From: Plutella xylostella
Lineage: Eukaryota; Arthropoda; Insecta; Lepidoptera; Plutellidae
DNA length: 64,000 nt
Direction: 5' to 3'
NCBI RefSeq assembly: GCF_932276165.1
Contig: NC_064006.1
Span: 6,276,501-6,340,500 of the forward strand
A model generated the notes under the pieces. The model worked only from the letters and a program-made list of their open reading frames with translations. It was not told the origin of the DNA and made no database searches. The position numbers and the translations under genes were made by a program. Below, in pieces: positions 43,801-53,967 of the stretch (position 1 is its first letter; each line of letters begins with the position of its first letter).

Positions 43801-44435
43801 GAACAGGCTCAGGTCTTCTGGCAGGATACCTGGAGGGTATTGCAGTGTGATTGAATGAAAAGGTTGAAGGGTTGCCATGTTTTATTGTAAACATGATATG
43901 TATTATATGACTAAACTTTGTTTCCTTTCTACATAATCTTGCCTGTACGATCGCTCTAAGCGATAAGGCAGCCTATTGGACATTGATTGTATATTGTACC
44001 TATTGTATTTTTTATAAGTTTAATTATGTTCAATATTCTTTTCTATACAACAATAAACAACACTACGCACCCATTATATTTACCCATGCACAATCAAAAG
44101 AAACCAATAAAAACACCACGGCATTCTCAACAACGTGTTCAACACAAACTAACCTTCAGACACCGCGTTGATATTCTCAAGCGCGACGATCGCGGACTTG
44201 AACGGCTGGAACCCGACGAGCGAGACCACGGAGTTGAACCGCTGCAGGTCCGTCACCGACGCCTCCACCTGCGGCAGGAACGCCGCCAGCTCCTCGAACT
44301 CCGCCACTTTGAACAGGCCGAAGCCCGCGCTGTGCTCGTAGAGCACAAACATCTTACTCTGCAAAAATCACGAAAATACTTAGCACGAACTTCTGCAAAT
44401 GCAGGGTTAGGGTTGAGGGAAATGCTACGCACCAT
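34833..44435 (-). CDS. Nop56: NOP56, box C/D snoRNP core protein (8 coding exons)
   Basis: Coding exons on the minus strand: 44435-44433 (ATG only), 44358-44154, 43829-43662, 41381-41183, 40791-40528, 39464-39310, 35811-35641 and 35041-34833. All introns are GT-AG, and the sum is 1374 bases, 457 residues plus stop. Residues 3-75 form the NOP5NT domain (FVLYEHSAGFGLF); the Nop domain spans roughly 160-390 (IRHHFHNLIKGL, YSRARVKFNVHRVDNMI) with the NOP56 signature GAEKALFRALKTR at 332 and SRYLANKCSIASRIDCF. A Lys-rich tail precedes DEAMEE. NOP56 works in the nucleolus with fibrillarin, NOP58 and 15.5K in rRNA 2'-O-methylation (family knowledge). Introns hold several transposons, the largest (3.5 kb) between exons 6 and 7. 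It is divergent to HAUS6. Confidence 0.96.
35880..36180 (+). repeat. GC-rich retroposon fragment in NOP56 intron
   Basis: GGCGACCCTCCTTGCGGGGT at 35959-35978 and its surroundings recur inverted at 38921-38986. Two GC-rich insertions of one family in the same intron. Confidence 0.6.
36184..38150. other. NOP56 intron sequence, no gene seen
   Basis: AT-rich. Contains a SINE-like CCGGGATTCGAACTGCAGAA near 37353 and no supported reading frame. Confidence 0.4.
38160..38717 (+). pseudogene. Tc1/IS630-type DDE transposase C-terminus with an intron
   Basis: The block LRLPPYHPELNPIELVWRYVKG holds the third catalytic residue context of DDE_3 transposases (NPIE). The frame stops at 38424-38426 after HVIKN, then continues in the same frame to a donor CAG/GTATGT at 38473. 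It resumes at 38610 (acceptor TCTTAG) with a Glu/Asp run, a second stop at 38668-38670 and an acidic end to 38717. Two in-frame stops and a missing N-terminal half mark it as dead. It lies antisense in the large NOP56 intron. Confidence 0.8.
38921..38986 (-). repeat. Second copy of the GC-rich retroposon fragment
   Basis: The reverse complement matches 35940-36000 over the CTTGGCGACCCTCCTTGCGG core. Confidence 0.6.
39213..39294. repeat. SINE-like remnant near a NOP56 exon
   Basis: ATCATCAGCATCAACCTATG followed by GAGCTGGACATAGGCCTCTC is the inverse of a lepidopteran retroposon end. It lies only 15 bases downstream of the exon 6 donor on the minus strand. Confidence 0.6.
39576..40013. repeat. 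Tandem duplication of a hairpin MITE in which one copy is flipped
   Basis: A MITE at 39576-39720 folds almost completely on itself (CAATGTCTGGTTAGTG arms). The 83-bp stretch after it (39721-39803) is repeated without change at 39931-40013. Between them, 39804-39930 carries the same MITE as reverse complement, cut at one end. The repeat period is 210 bp. Confidence 0.85.
41823..41885 (+). pseudogene. RTE-like LINE C-terminus fragment
   Basis: The codons again read RALGEAYVQQWTAIG with stop TGA at 41868-41870, then GATGA and TGAATGAATGAATGA. Nearly identical to 19371-19418. Confidence 0.75.
41950..42120. repeat. Two tandem copies of an 85-bp MITE-like unit
   Basis: CCTACCACACGC starts at 41951 and 42036, and both units contain TTTTGCCTGCGCAGGCCGGC. 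Each unit ends in an inverse of its start (GTGTGGTTGGTAA or ATGGGTGGTAA). Confidence 0.7.
42497..43321. mobile_element. Mariner-type MITE, second copy, carrying a LINE insertion
   Basis: Same TIR as the element at 20144 (here CAATGTGTTGTTTTTCGA), flanked by TA. A LINE fragment splits it at about 42772-43188. Without that insert its length matches the intact copy. Confidence 0.85.
42772..43188 (+). pseudogene. RTE-like LINE 3' fragment with poly-A
   Basis: Three frames must be combined: YGAQTWSLTVSQKSKLKVC (from about 42786), TAKLKWDWAG, and RDKWKIQGETFAQQWDTKG with stop TGA near 43168, then a 10-A tail. The frameshifts (near 42970 and 43060) show decay. The C-terminal peptide is the relative of the QQWTAIG end seen at 19.4 and 41.8 kb. 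Confidence 0.75.
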
Positions 44436-44642
44436 TTTGAGGCTGTTTGTGTTGTTTTCACTGCATTATTGTATTTTTAAAGTGGAAAATAACAACACAC
44501 GTGTGTTGCAAGTTTAGACCGCGTTCTTTTGAAAATTTTGAGGTTATGTTACCACAGATAAAAAATTTAGAACGTGTTGTTTGTGACAGCGTCTCAGCCC
44601 TCACAGATGATTAAATTAATGGTAGGGCCACATATTTTTGAC

Positions 44643-44771
44643 ACAGGGTGTAGCATTAATAAACGACCATAAGTCTGTATGGGTAAAATCATTTCAAATT
44701 TGGGTATTTGATGGGTTATCGTTGATGTATCACCCTCTTAAGCTTGGACCACTATTAACGCTACACCCTGT
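44643..44771. mobile_element. MITE with ACAGGGTGTAGC termini
   Basis: TIRs ACAGGGTGTAGC(A/G)TTAATA face each other across about 130 bp, in the short interval between the NOP56 and HAUS6 start codons. Confidence 0.7.
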
Positions 44772-44793
44772 ATTATGTTTTTCATATTTTTAA

Positions 44794-44946
44794 AGCTGCG
44801 TACAGACCGGGCCAACAAACGCCCAACGAACGCCAACGGTTATCCCAACGATGGATATTTATCATACATAATACAGGGCAGATTGCAGCAACGAAGGTCA
44901 ATGAAACCTGTTCGTTGGCGTTCGTTGGGCCGGTCTGTACGCGGCT
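44794..44946. mobile_element. Harbinger-type MITE (153 bp), TAA duplication
   Basis: TIRs AGC(T/C)GCGTACAGACCGG with internal CCCAACGAACGCCAACG arms, flanked by TAA at 44791-44793 and 44947-44949. A 3-bp TAA duplication is the PIF/Harbinger hallmark. Confidence 0.82.
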
Positions 44947-45250
44947 TAACATCAACTTGCCGTGTTGTCCGGCCCCCGCGTCGTTGCCCCTTTCACACGA
45001 CCGATTTGGTTGGACAGACAATCTACTCTGTATAATGTGACCACCGCACAATAATGGAATACTCTGTGAATAACGGACATTTTGACATTTGAATTTTGTT
45101 TGAAAATCTTCGCGTTGGATACCGTTTTGTTTGGAAATTGCGATTATGTAAATGTCTTCATGGATATTGAGAAATAACTAAAAATTTGCAAAGGACCAAA
45201 CCTTCGGAACCATTGTGATGTGTGAATAATTTTGTGAAGTGCAAAACACC

Positions 45251-48200
45251 ATGTCTTCTCTACACTCGCAAAGAGATCATCTGAACGCCTACAAAAAAGC
45301 CACTTTGTGGTATGTGAGCCTTCTGAGCAAGGCTCATTCGATGCCTCCAGACCTATACAGGCAAATATTTAAAGAGGACGCCTTAGAGAAGCCCACACAG
45401 AACGTTTTCATCCATCTTACTCACTACTTGGCTTGCATCATTGATGCTCAGAAAGCTGCCTCATTGACCTGGCCACTGTATGACTCCAAGCTGGAGAAAA
45501 CCTACAGGACAGACTTCTCTAACTTCATTATTGAGTACTGCAAGATGGGAGTGATATCACCAGTGATGTCTTCATACTTTGTGAACCCCGGTTGCTTCAA
45601 AGTGACTAAGTTGCTGTACCAGCTATCCCAGTTTAGTGTGCAACACACTTTAACAACCATGATGAAGACGGAGAAGCACAAGCAGTTGTACAATGAAGCC
45701 ACTGAGAGGTACAAGTCGGGTGGCAAGGACTTTGTAGAGTACATAGATAAAGAAACTGAGACATTAACAAATAAGTTGGTAGTTTACCAGCAGAAGAAGC
45801 TGGCTGTACAGAAAATAAGTGAGCTAATGAAGAAACAGATACTGAAAAATGAGAAAAAATATGAATCTATTAAAGCTAAAGATCCACTCAATAATATTGT
45901 GGATGGATTCCTAGCCTCACACCATTATAATGATATAGATGAGAATAAGGCGGCCAGTGAAATCATACAAATAACACAAATTATGGAGCCGGCACCTCTT
46001 TTCAATACCTGGCTGGAACATGTTGATGAAAAAATCATAAATATGGAAAGAGATTGGGATGAAAAAGTTCATCCATTTTTGGAGACTGCTAAAAGCTGCC
46101 ACGAGTGCACAGAAGCTTTGATCCTGCGGCAAACTGGAGAAATGGATAAAAAATCTTTCATGCTGGAGTACAATCATCAAACTGATGAAATAAATACTGC
46201 AGATCTACAGCCGCTAGTCAACAGCCAACAGAAATACGTTCTCAAAAACATAGTTAAAGAAGAAAGACTGAATTTCCCAAACCTCATCAGAGGCTTTGTC
46301 ATTGCGACCTGCTACATCCTGAAAAATGCAGAGCTCGGAGAGGATATTTACAAATTGAGTGAATATTTGCAGACTGAAAGGAGGAACTATGCTGAAATAG
46401 TGTCTGCTTTCAAGCTACTGTATGAGAGAGTACTGACAGCAGAAGTCAAATTACAGGTACTTAATTACATAATTATTATAAACATAGTAGAAATAGTCAA
46501 ATAAATGTAGTGGAACACCATACTGACCTTAGACATTTTTGAGCCAGTAGTGGCTTTCTGAGGATGGTCAAGGATAGAGTTTTATGATGCTCCTTGAGAG
46601 GGGACTATGTCCAGCAGTAGATCAGTGGATGACTCATTAAATGTATTTTCAAGTACATATTTTGAAATTATTCAAGGTTGGATAGATCACATTGATTTGC
46701 AGAAAAGCTTTCCTTTAATGTCTTATGTAAATCCATGTAGTAATGTGTGATTTTATCCAGTTAATGTCCTATGTAAATCCATGTAGTAATGTGTGTTGCA
46801 TACCGGTAGCAATTAAGGATATTTAAGTATCCCCTAAGTTACAGGCTCTGCCTAGTTTAGGGGTTACTACCCCATATATTTCTACTGTAGACTCTCTGCC
46901 ATTGTACCTATATACCTACTGTTTGTACATTAATTGTAACTGTGTTCTTCTTTTTGGCAAATAAACTTATTATTATTATTATTATTATTATTTCCTTAAA
47001 AAAGTTCCTGCAGCAGTTCATTCCTGGGACTCAGAGGATAAAAAGTAGCATATGTGTTAATCTTGGGTATGCCAGACCTGGATATCTAACATTTTACTTC
47101 AAAATCAAAATTGACTCAGCATTTTTCTTGTGCAGAGTAACAAACAGCCATATTCCATACCCACTTGCATTTACTTATTACATTAGTAGGATGTTAATAC
47201 AATACATATTTCTACTTTCAGCAATCACCAATCAACCACATGGACCAGTCAATATCACTGAAAGAGCTGTGTGAAATCCCCCGCCTGCCAGACCTCAGCG
47301 ACCTGAAGAGCACCGGAGATTTGAGCTTGTACCCCATGTTCGACACATTCAGTCCCATCAACCTCTCCAAATTCCACTTCAACACGCGACGGAAGACATC
47401 TATGCACACATTCCTAAAACCACAGCCGAGATCACTGATCACCCCGTACCAACAACCACAACGCCATGACTTCCTCTCAAGTTTGGTCTCCTGCAGATTT
47501 GGCTCAGACAACCGCAACAAACTGGACATGAGCCAGAATATTTCAATTATTTCCCAAAACGCTGGCCGAGGGAATGAAACCATAGCGGAGTGTACTTCAG
47601 GTTTCACAAAACAACAAATACAGAGGCTACTCTCAACTAAAAAGACGAGTAGTTCGAAAAAACACAAGTTTAATGGCGAGCGGCCACAAACAGTGAAAGT
47701 CGTGAAAGGTGGTCTATTCAATGACACGGGAGACAGTGGACTATTCAGAAGTCACTCCAGTCCAAATCTGTTCGAGAATCGAGAGAGGAAGTCGTTTAGT
47801 AAAGGACGCGCCAGAAAACTGTCTGTCATGAAAGAAGACAGCCCAACATCGCTACTTGAAGTATCTGGCATCAGTCCCTACCACATATCTAAAGAGGACG
47901 ATTTCAACCATCAACTTTCCGAAGAGGAAAAAATCGAGATTAAACCCATGAAGGACATATCAATACACATAAGCACAGAGCATTTATGTGCAAACACACC
48001 GACAGCCATCACCAAGCCAATCAGAAAGACAAGTTCGATAGAGAAAATCATCAACCGATTCAAGAAGGTCCGAGAAAGCGTGATACCTGACAACCACGAC
48101 GACAGCCGTAAAGATTTCAACACCATTTTAGAAGGTAAGGAGAATGATTTCAACCAGATAAACACCATATTCACGGCTAATAGGGTCCTATTGCCTGACC

Positions 48201-48364
48201 TGTTGAGTCCGAGCTACAGTGTGGCTCAGGAGAAGCCTACGGATATTCTGGACCAGTTATGCTTCGAGATGGAAGAGAAAGAGGGCCGCAAACCCCGACA
48301 GAGCCTGGGTACTGCGCTGGGCGTCGACAACACGTTCCTAGACCAGTTCGAACTGATAGACTGA
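45251..48364 (+). CDS. HAUS6: HAUS augmin-like complex subunit 6 (Dgt6), two exons
   Basis: Exons 45251-46456 and 47222-48364 (intron CAG/GTACTT..TTTCAG/CAA, phase 0) encode 782 residues. The start ATG has context ACACCATGT; an in-frame GTG lies 12 bases upstream but is not needed. Residues 5-220 match the HAUS6 N-terminal domain (LWYVSLLSK, FIHLTHYLA, WPLYDSKLEKTYR, FVNPGCFKVTKLLYQLS). The middle is helical and charged (likely coiled coil), and exon 2 encodes a Ser/Lys-rich, probably disordered tail. HAUS6/Dgt6 recruits gamma-tubulin to spindle microtubules through augmin (family knowledge). AATAAA at 49000 is a likely polyadenylation signal. It shares an 816-bp divergent promoter interval with NOP56. 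Confidence 0.85.
46590..46640 (+). repeat. Retroposon end remnant in HAUS6 intron
   Basis: TTGAGAGGGGACTATGTCCA and GCAGTAGATCAGTGG echo the lepidopteran LINE/SINE terminal phrase. Confidence 0.5.
46800..46993 (+). repeat. LINE 3' tail in HAUS6 intron, (ATT)n end
   Basis: A 5'-truncated 3' UTR with TTTTTGGCAAATAAACTTATT and a run of about nine ATT units. Confidence 0.6.
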
Positions 48365-49184
48365 ACCCTAAAGTCTGTTTTATAATCTCAGATACTAAAT
48401 TGACAGATTCTGAAAGGTTCATCAACAGTCGATTGTCCCGCCAACAGAATGTAATCGACAAAGTAATCAACTGTTTATGATGAACCGTTCAGAATGTGTC
48501 AGTTAAGTACCTATCCGAGATTAAAAAACAGACTGTACATAGATACCCCTACATTATAAAGAAGGTCTCATGCATGATAAAATAGATTACACGTATAAAT
48601 TATTGTTACTATTTTCACGCTATTGTATTTCTTACATAAGGGCGAGTTTCTAATGCCTTTGACTCGACGTTTACTGCTGGACATTGTTAGGCGTTATGTA
48701 ACCTTTTTAGTATTTATATATCGTACTAATTCCTAGATTCCTACTAACTAGAACAAATTATTTAGCAAAATTTTGAATAAGCACTGAGATTTGTCGTTTT
48801 AACAAAATAGTGTAGTTTGAAGCAGTTAACTTTATTAACTTTAAAAGACTGCACAATGTTTTCATAGTTTTAAATTGTATATACTTATTTTAGTTCGTAA
48901 CCTAGTGTCTTCTCTATTAAATGCTTTAATCTTTAATAATTAGGTTTAACTTATTTAGTTATTAGACTATTAATAATGTGTTCACACTATGTATTACGTA
49001 ATAAAATTCCCAAACGCTAACTTGGCGATTTTCATTTCAAAACCACAAGTAATTTTAATATAAAAATTTAATAAAAAACAACTTAAAATTACAAACATCA
49101 ACCAAATATACAGATTAAATACTGAAAGTATACATGGAGATAATGGCATAAACATAATTTGTACTTAAAACAAAACATAGCTTA

Positions 49185-50623
49185 TCAGATTTTAGGGTCA
49201 GTGATTTCCAACTTTGCGATGCCTTCAGAGATCTCCCACAGTTTCCTGGCTCTACCCGGCTCGGCTACTGACGCTGACACCGTACTCTCCTGACAGTCAG
49301 AGAAGTACTTCCCAGTCACAGTCTCCAACTTCTCATCCACTGCCAACATGACCGTCGTCTGACAACCCTGTTCCGGGGTTTTGAAGAACATCTTGTTTAT
49401 TAGCGACAGACCCCAGCTTAAAGGCGCGGGGACGCTTCTCCAGATACCAGTGTCGATCAACCCTGGGTGCAGACAGTTGGCAGTTACCCCAGTGCCTTCC
49501 AAGCGTCTCGCTAGCTCGCGCGTGAAGAGGATATTGGCCTCTTTCGACTGGTAGTACACATACGCCGGCAATGACGTCAGAGGGTTAGGGTTTTCAAGGT
49601 TGACGGACGCTAAACGATACAGTGAAGATGCGACGACGACAATCCTTGATGGAGCGCTTTTCTTCAGCAAGTCTATGAGGAGATGGGTCAGGAGAAAAGG
49701 TCCGTAGTGGTTGGTTTGCATGGTCATTTCCAGCCCGTCCATAGTGACTCCCTTGAGGAAGGTCTCTGCGTAGCCGGCGTTGTGGATCAGCACGTCGAGT
49801 CGTGGTTCCGTCTTGATGACGTCAGCGGCGAACTCACGGATGGACGCGAAGGAGGTGAGGTCGAGCTTCTTGACGAAGACCTTATTGTTCTTTGTGCTGT
49901 CGATTATTTCGTCTGGAAGGAGAAATGGCTGTTAATTAAAGGTAGTAGATGTAGACGTCGTACTTAATTTACCTTTTAGAATAAAAGCACCAACCAAAGG
50001 TGGGTACTTGTAAGTTGTGGGTTGTGGACTTGTGGCATAGATTAGATAAGTACCTATAGATATTCTTCAAGTTTTTTGCTTTTCAGTTCCGGTAATACTC
50101 AGCGTGCCAAAGGTGGATATGTGAATACCTATCAGTTGATTATATTACCTATAAGTAGGTACCCTTGGTACCTACTTATAGGTAATATAATAGTGAACTT
50201 AGTAGGAATTAAAATAGCCACTATACTACCACACAATAGCACTGACCGCAGTCACTACTAGTTACTATGTACAAACTTATATAAAATTATGGTACCTAGT
50301 TATGAGGGTCAAAAACTCAAAATCTCACCTTTAATTTTCTCCGCCGCCTCCATATTCCGGCACGCCATCACCACCCTGGCGCCTCTTTTCGCCAGCTCCT
50401 TCGCAGTCTCCTTGCCAATGCCGCTGGTGCAGCCCGTTACCACCACCGTCTTGCCCTCCATCCTGGTCTCCTCAGCGTACATCCCGCAAGAGTACTTAGC
50501 GTACAGGTGCAAAGCGTAGACCACGATTAAGAAGAGTACTAGGGCAACAGCGGCGATCAGGAGTAGGTAGGGTAGCAGCCAGTAGAAGATCTCGGTGCGG
50601 GACCACGATTTTGCGATTAGCAT
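49185..50623 (-). CDS. Membrane-anchored short-chain dehydrogenase, retinol dehydrogenase 11-14 type
   Basis: Exons 50623-50329 and 49912-49185 (intron AAAG/GTGAGA..TTCCAG) encode 340 residues. Residues 11-40 are one strongly hydrophobic membrane segment. The cofactor motif TGCTSGIG is at 63-70 with NAG at 143-145. The catalytic set is Ser194 or Ser195, Tyr218 and Lys222 in VYYQSKEAN. HPGLIDTGIW follows, as in the RDH11-14 group. These use NADP(H) on retinoid, steroid or lipid aldehydes at the ER (family knowledge); the substrate here is unknown. It is convergent with HAUS6, 820 bases between stops. No canonical AATAAA is seen on the minus strand; ATTAAA at about 49070 may serve. Confidence 0.92.
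50139..50191. repeat. 25-bp perfect inverted repeat, 3-base loop
   Basis: Arms 50139-50163 and 50167-50191 are exact reverse complements (TATATTACCTATAAGTAGG inside), in the intron of the dehydrogenase gene. Confidence 0.9.
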
Positions 50624-50862
50624 CTCTGGGGAGGGAGAAGGTTTTTGATTAGTTTAGCAGTTGAAGTGAGAGTGGAATTGGGGAAGTTAGAGGTAAATTG
50701 TAAAGTTCAAACTTTGAAATTATTATAACGTTTGGTACCTAACTAGGTATATACATCTCATTATCTAGGTTTTGCTTGGTTATATTAAATTTATAATAAC
50801 TTAAATTTAAATTACAAAAGCTAATGGAGTAATTAGCCTGAATTCAGAGAGCGTGTATTTCT

Positions 50863-51761
50863 AATTGAGTGGATGAATATCAAACTGCCATATGTCACGT
50901 CCACGCAAAATTTGGGAAATGGAGGTTTTTGTTTTCTCTATTATTTAATGGTCATAGAACTTGCCCCGTGATTTAATCAGTTGACTTGTGACCTTAAGAA
51001 CGTATTTTAATAAAGAAATCCATTATAACACTCATAGAAAGGCGTAAAAGTTAATAAACAGTTTGTACTTATAGCAGTTTGATATGCCCATACAAGACTT
51101 ATTCTGTTTTGATATGAGTCATAAGGACTTATAGTTGTTTGAAAAATACTAATAACATGGGCCGGACTCAGTAAGACTAATATAGTCTATATTCTATTAA
51201 ATACAATGAAGTTAATCAACCAAAATTTTTCGGTAGAAAAGTACCTACCTACCGTATTATATTCTACCCGATACGGCCCTGTGTTTACTCCGAAAATGCT
51301 TTGTGATTGACACGTGGGTTGGAAAAAAGAGGTTTTAAACTTACTTCGCCATAGTTTTCTGTCGTTTTTTTGCTACACTCTTCAATCTGTTCCTTTTCCG
51401 AGCTTTATCAGGGTCCACAATCACAATTTCCTCAAAATTTTCATTCATATTCGTTATAAAACACTGGGAGCACACACCACAGCCTCGAAATTCTCACCAA
51501 GACTGACGCCATGTTGAAAAAATTACGCTCTGTGATTGGCCGGAATGGACTTGTGAAAATTTGTAATGCGAAACGGTTAGACTTAAAAGGATTTGAAAAA
51601 AACTTACTTTTTTAACGGCTTTTTTCTCATGGATGCCTTACACTTATTGGAACATGAAGGGCATAGGCAAACTGACATTTTAACGGAGAACACGACCAAA
51701 TCAAAAAGTCAATTTTTCGGGTAGGTGGACATATGGCAGTTTGATATTCATCCACTCAATT
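50863..51761 (-). mobile_element. 0.9-kb TIR element with a spliced-looking exon
   Basis: Ends read AATTGAGTGGATGAATATCA and then AACTGCCATATGTC from both sides (34 bp). On the minus strand an ATG at 51448 opens 34 codons (MNENFEEIVIVDPDKAR...) up to a donor GAA/GTAAGT after 51345. The remaining exons are missing, so this is a deletion derivative of a larger element. One terminus of the family also lies at 19850-19945. The superfamily is not identified. Confidence 0.75.
51345..51448 (-). pseudogene. Orphan first exon inside the TIR element
   Basis: The encoded peptide is acidic then strongly basic (KARKRNRLKSVAKKRQK), like a nuclear localisation segment, and ends at a good splice donor. No downstream partner exon is present within the element. 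Confidence 0.45.
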
Positions 51762-52565
51762 TTAGGATCTTTTATGATTTGTCTAATGCTAACCTCTCTG
51801 CAGATATAACCACGCTTAACTTAGTTGAGAAAACCTGTGATTTAATTAAAACAATACTTTTAATATAAAGACTCGTTTGCTGAACTGACTCATACTAACG
51901 TAGGTAAAGTACCTACTTATTTATAGGTACTTAATCAGGTTATCGATCTACCTACGATTCTCAATGAATGCGTGATGAATTAACGGTCAAGGGTCAGGGA
52001 CGAACGCTTAGTTAATAGGTATACCTTGTAGGTACTAAGGTGCTTCTATTTCTATTACACAATAAGTACTTTCCTATAATAAAGATTTATATGGTCAGGG
52101 GCAGTACGAAGCCTTTATATTGCATAGTAACAATATATGTAAGAACCTAGAACTAAAAACTAAATTGTTTTAGTACCTATAATTAATTAAATTAGTATTC
52201 ACTGACCATCGGCACAGCCAAATAATGAAGATGATTGCGTTCGGCTGCGCAAGAGTCCCTCAAATCGATCGAGACAGACACCTTTAACCTGTCGCCTTGT
52301 GGCACAATACGTTGCATAACCGACACGGTTCTGTGGAAGTAGGCCGAGAGAACTCAAGACGAATGGGTTTATTTGCTTTCTTTTGTATGTTTATTTTCTC
52401 TTTCGAACTAAAAGTTACGCAGCTAGATACTAGGATGAATATGATGATGGATGAAGTAAGTACCTACTCTCATGTTACCGTTAAATCAAAGCAGCAAGCA
52501 GGCAGTGGTTTCTGGAGTTTAGAACCACTAATCAATTACCTACCTAACAGATTTTGGTGAATTTT
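51762..52565. other. No gene supported
   Basis: AT-rich sequence with chance frames only. Confidence 0.4.
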
Positions 52566-52592
52566 ATTTTAGAACTAATAAATGTATTTTTC

Positions 52593-52715
52593 TATTTTAG
52601 AACTAATAAATGTATTTTTTTCAAATTTTCACTCGTGTTCACGAATATTTACCTATTCGATATTCGTGAACACGAGTGAAAATTTGAAAAAAATACATTT
52701 ATTAGTTCTAAAATA
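52593..52715. repeat. Perfect palindrome, 56-bp arms, 11-base loop
   Basis: Arms 52593-52648 and 52660-52715 are exact reverse complements (core TTTCACTCGTGTTCACGAAT). A partial third copy of the outer part precedes it at 52566-52591. The same sequence recurs once at about 60443-60492 as part of the Tc1-like element end. Confidence 0.93.
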
Positions 52716-52723
52716 AAAAAAAC

Positions 52724-53283
52724 CGGCCAAGTGCGAGTCGGGCTCGCGCACAAAGGGTTCCGTTTACAGTTAAATCAACCTATCTCAAAAACTATAAGAG
52801 ATACTTTGATCAAACCAAAAATCGTTGAAAGAGTTAATTAGCATGCATCACCTCTATTTTTTTTAGAATTTTATACCCCGTAGTTATAAAAATAGAGGGG
52901 GGGGGACATACTTTTTACGACTTTGAGAGCTGATATCTCAAAAACCGTTCACTTTAAGAAAAATGTTTTTTAAAAAACTTTATATCATTTTAAAAGACCT
53001 TTCCATTGATACCCCACACGGGTATGTACATCGAAAAAAAAAATTTCATCCCTCAGTTACATGTATGGGGGGCCCCACCCCCAATTCTTTTTTTTACTAT
53101 TTAGTGTCATATTTTTGTAGCGGTTCATACAACACATATTCCCATCAAATTTCATCACTGTAGTACTTATAGTTTCCGAGTAAATCGGCTGTGACAGACG
53201 GACAGACGGACAGACGGACAGACGGACATGACGAAACTATAAGGGTTCCGTTTTTGCCATTTTGGCTACGGAACCCTAAAAAC
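52724..53283 (+). mobile_element. Common lepidopteran GGCCAAGTGCGAGTCGG repeat
   Basis: Begins CCGGCCAAGTGCGAGTCGGG and AAGGGTTCCGT, ends GGCTACGGAACCCTA. It includes a GACGGACA microsatellite (53191-53228) and an AAGGGTTCCG near the end. This phrase is very common in lepidopteran genomes. It interrupts the Tc1-like element's 3' flank. Confidence 0.75.
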
Positions 53284-53289
53284 AGAGAT

Positions 53290-53640
53290 ATATGAATACA
53301 ATTTAAGTTATTTTAATAGAAAATGTGTCCTCCCTGGCTTTTATAACTTCTTAAACACGTTTTGGCATAGAATCGACATAATTTTAACAGTTTTCTGATA
53401 TTAACTGATCTAAAAAACTTGTATGGATTACAGCCTCAATCATTTTAGTTTTTCTTGTGGAATCCGTTTTACGAAGTCTAACTTTGACGATGGCCCACTT
53501 ATTTTCAATGGAATCTCTGGCTATCCAAAGGCATGATATCTTGTTGCCTTTGAAATATTTAAAAGCATAATCTTGGACACTTGGAATGGAGCCGAATTTT
53601 GTTGAAAAACTTATTGACCGTTATCATCAAATTTTCATAG
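53290..53640 (-). pseudogene. Tc1-like transposase remnant (minus copy)
   Basis: The minus strand carries PIENKWAIVKV and then the VDSMPKRV-type end region. Compared with the plus copy it lacks 22 bases before the PIEN codons. It preserves the uninterrupted sequence AAAATGATTGAGGCTG at about 53438-53453, the empty site for the neighbouring insertion. Confidence 0.8.
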
Positions 53641-53769
53641 TTCAACTTCTAATCTCCGTTCTAGCAAGTCACTGTATTTTAGCGAGTCCATCATCCCTTC
53701 GACGGGCATAAGTCATCCGGTACCTATATAAGAAAAACAGCCCCAAACTAAGAAAAGTTGATGCTAACG

Positions 53770-53967
53770 GTAAAATAAGTTTTTCAACAAAATTCGGCTC
53801 CACTCCACGTGTCCAAGATTATGCTTAATTATTTCAAAGGCAACAAGATATCATGCCTTTGGATAGCCAGAGAACTCACCGGCACTTAATCCCATTGAAA
53901 ATAAGTGGGCCATCGTCAAAGTTATACTTCGTAAAACGGATTTCACAAGAAAAACTAAAATGACTGA
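53770..53967 (+). pseudogene. Tc1-like transposase remnant (plus copy, left part)
   Basis: Reads PENSPALNPIENKWAIVK and then VILRKTDFTRKTKM, with a TAG before the first Pro codon. It forms an inverted repeat of about 180 bp with the minus copy. It stops abruptly at 53967 and continues at 60279. Confidence 0.8.

Noticed and set aside
43987..44517. 176-codon plus-strand frame opposite NOP56 exon 2
   Set aside because: Antisense shadow of a GC-rich exon; the minus strand has the conserved NOP5NT domain and splice sites.
47218..47727. 169-codon minus-strand frame over HAUS6 exon 2
   Set aside because: Antisense to a clear in-phase exon of HAUS6; no domain recognised.
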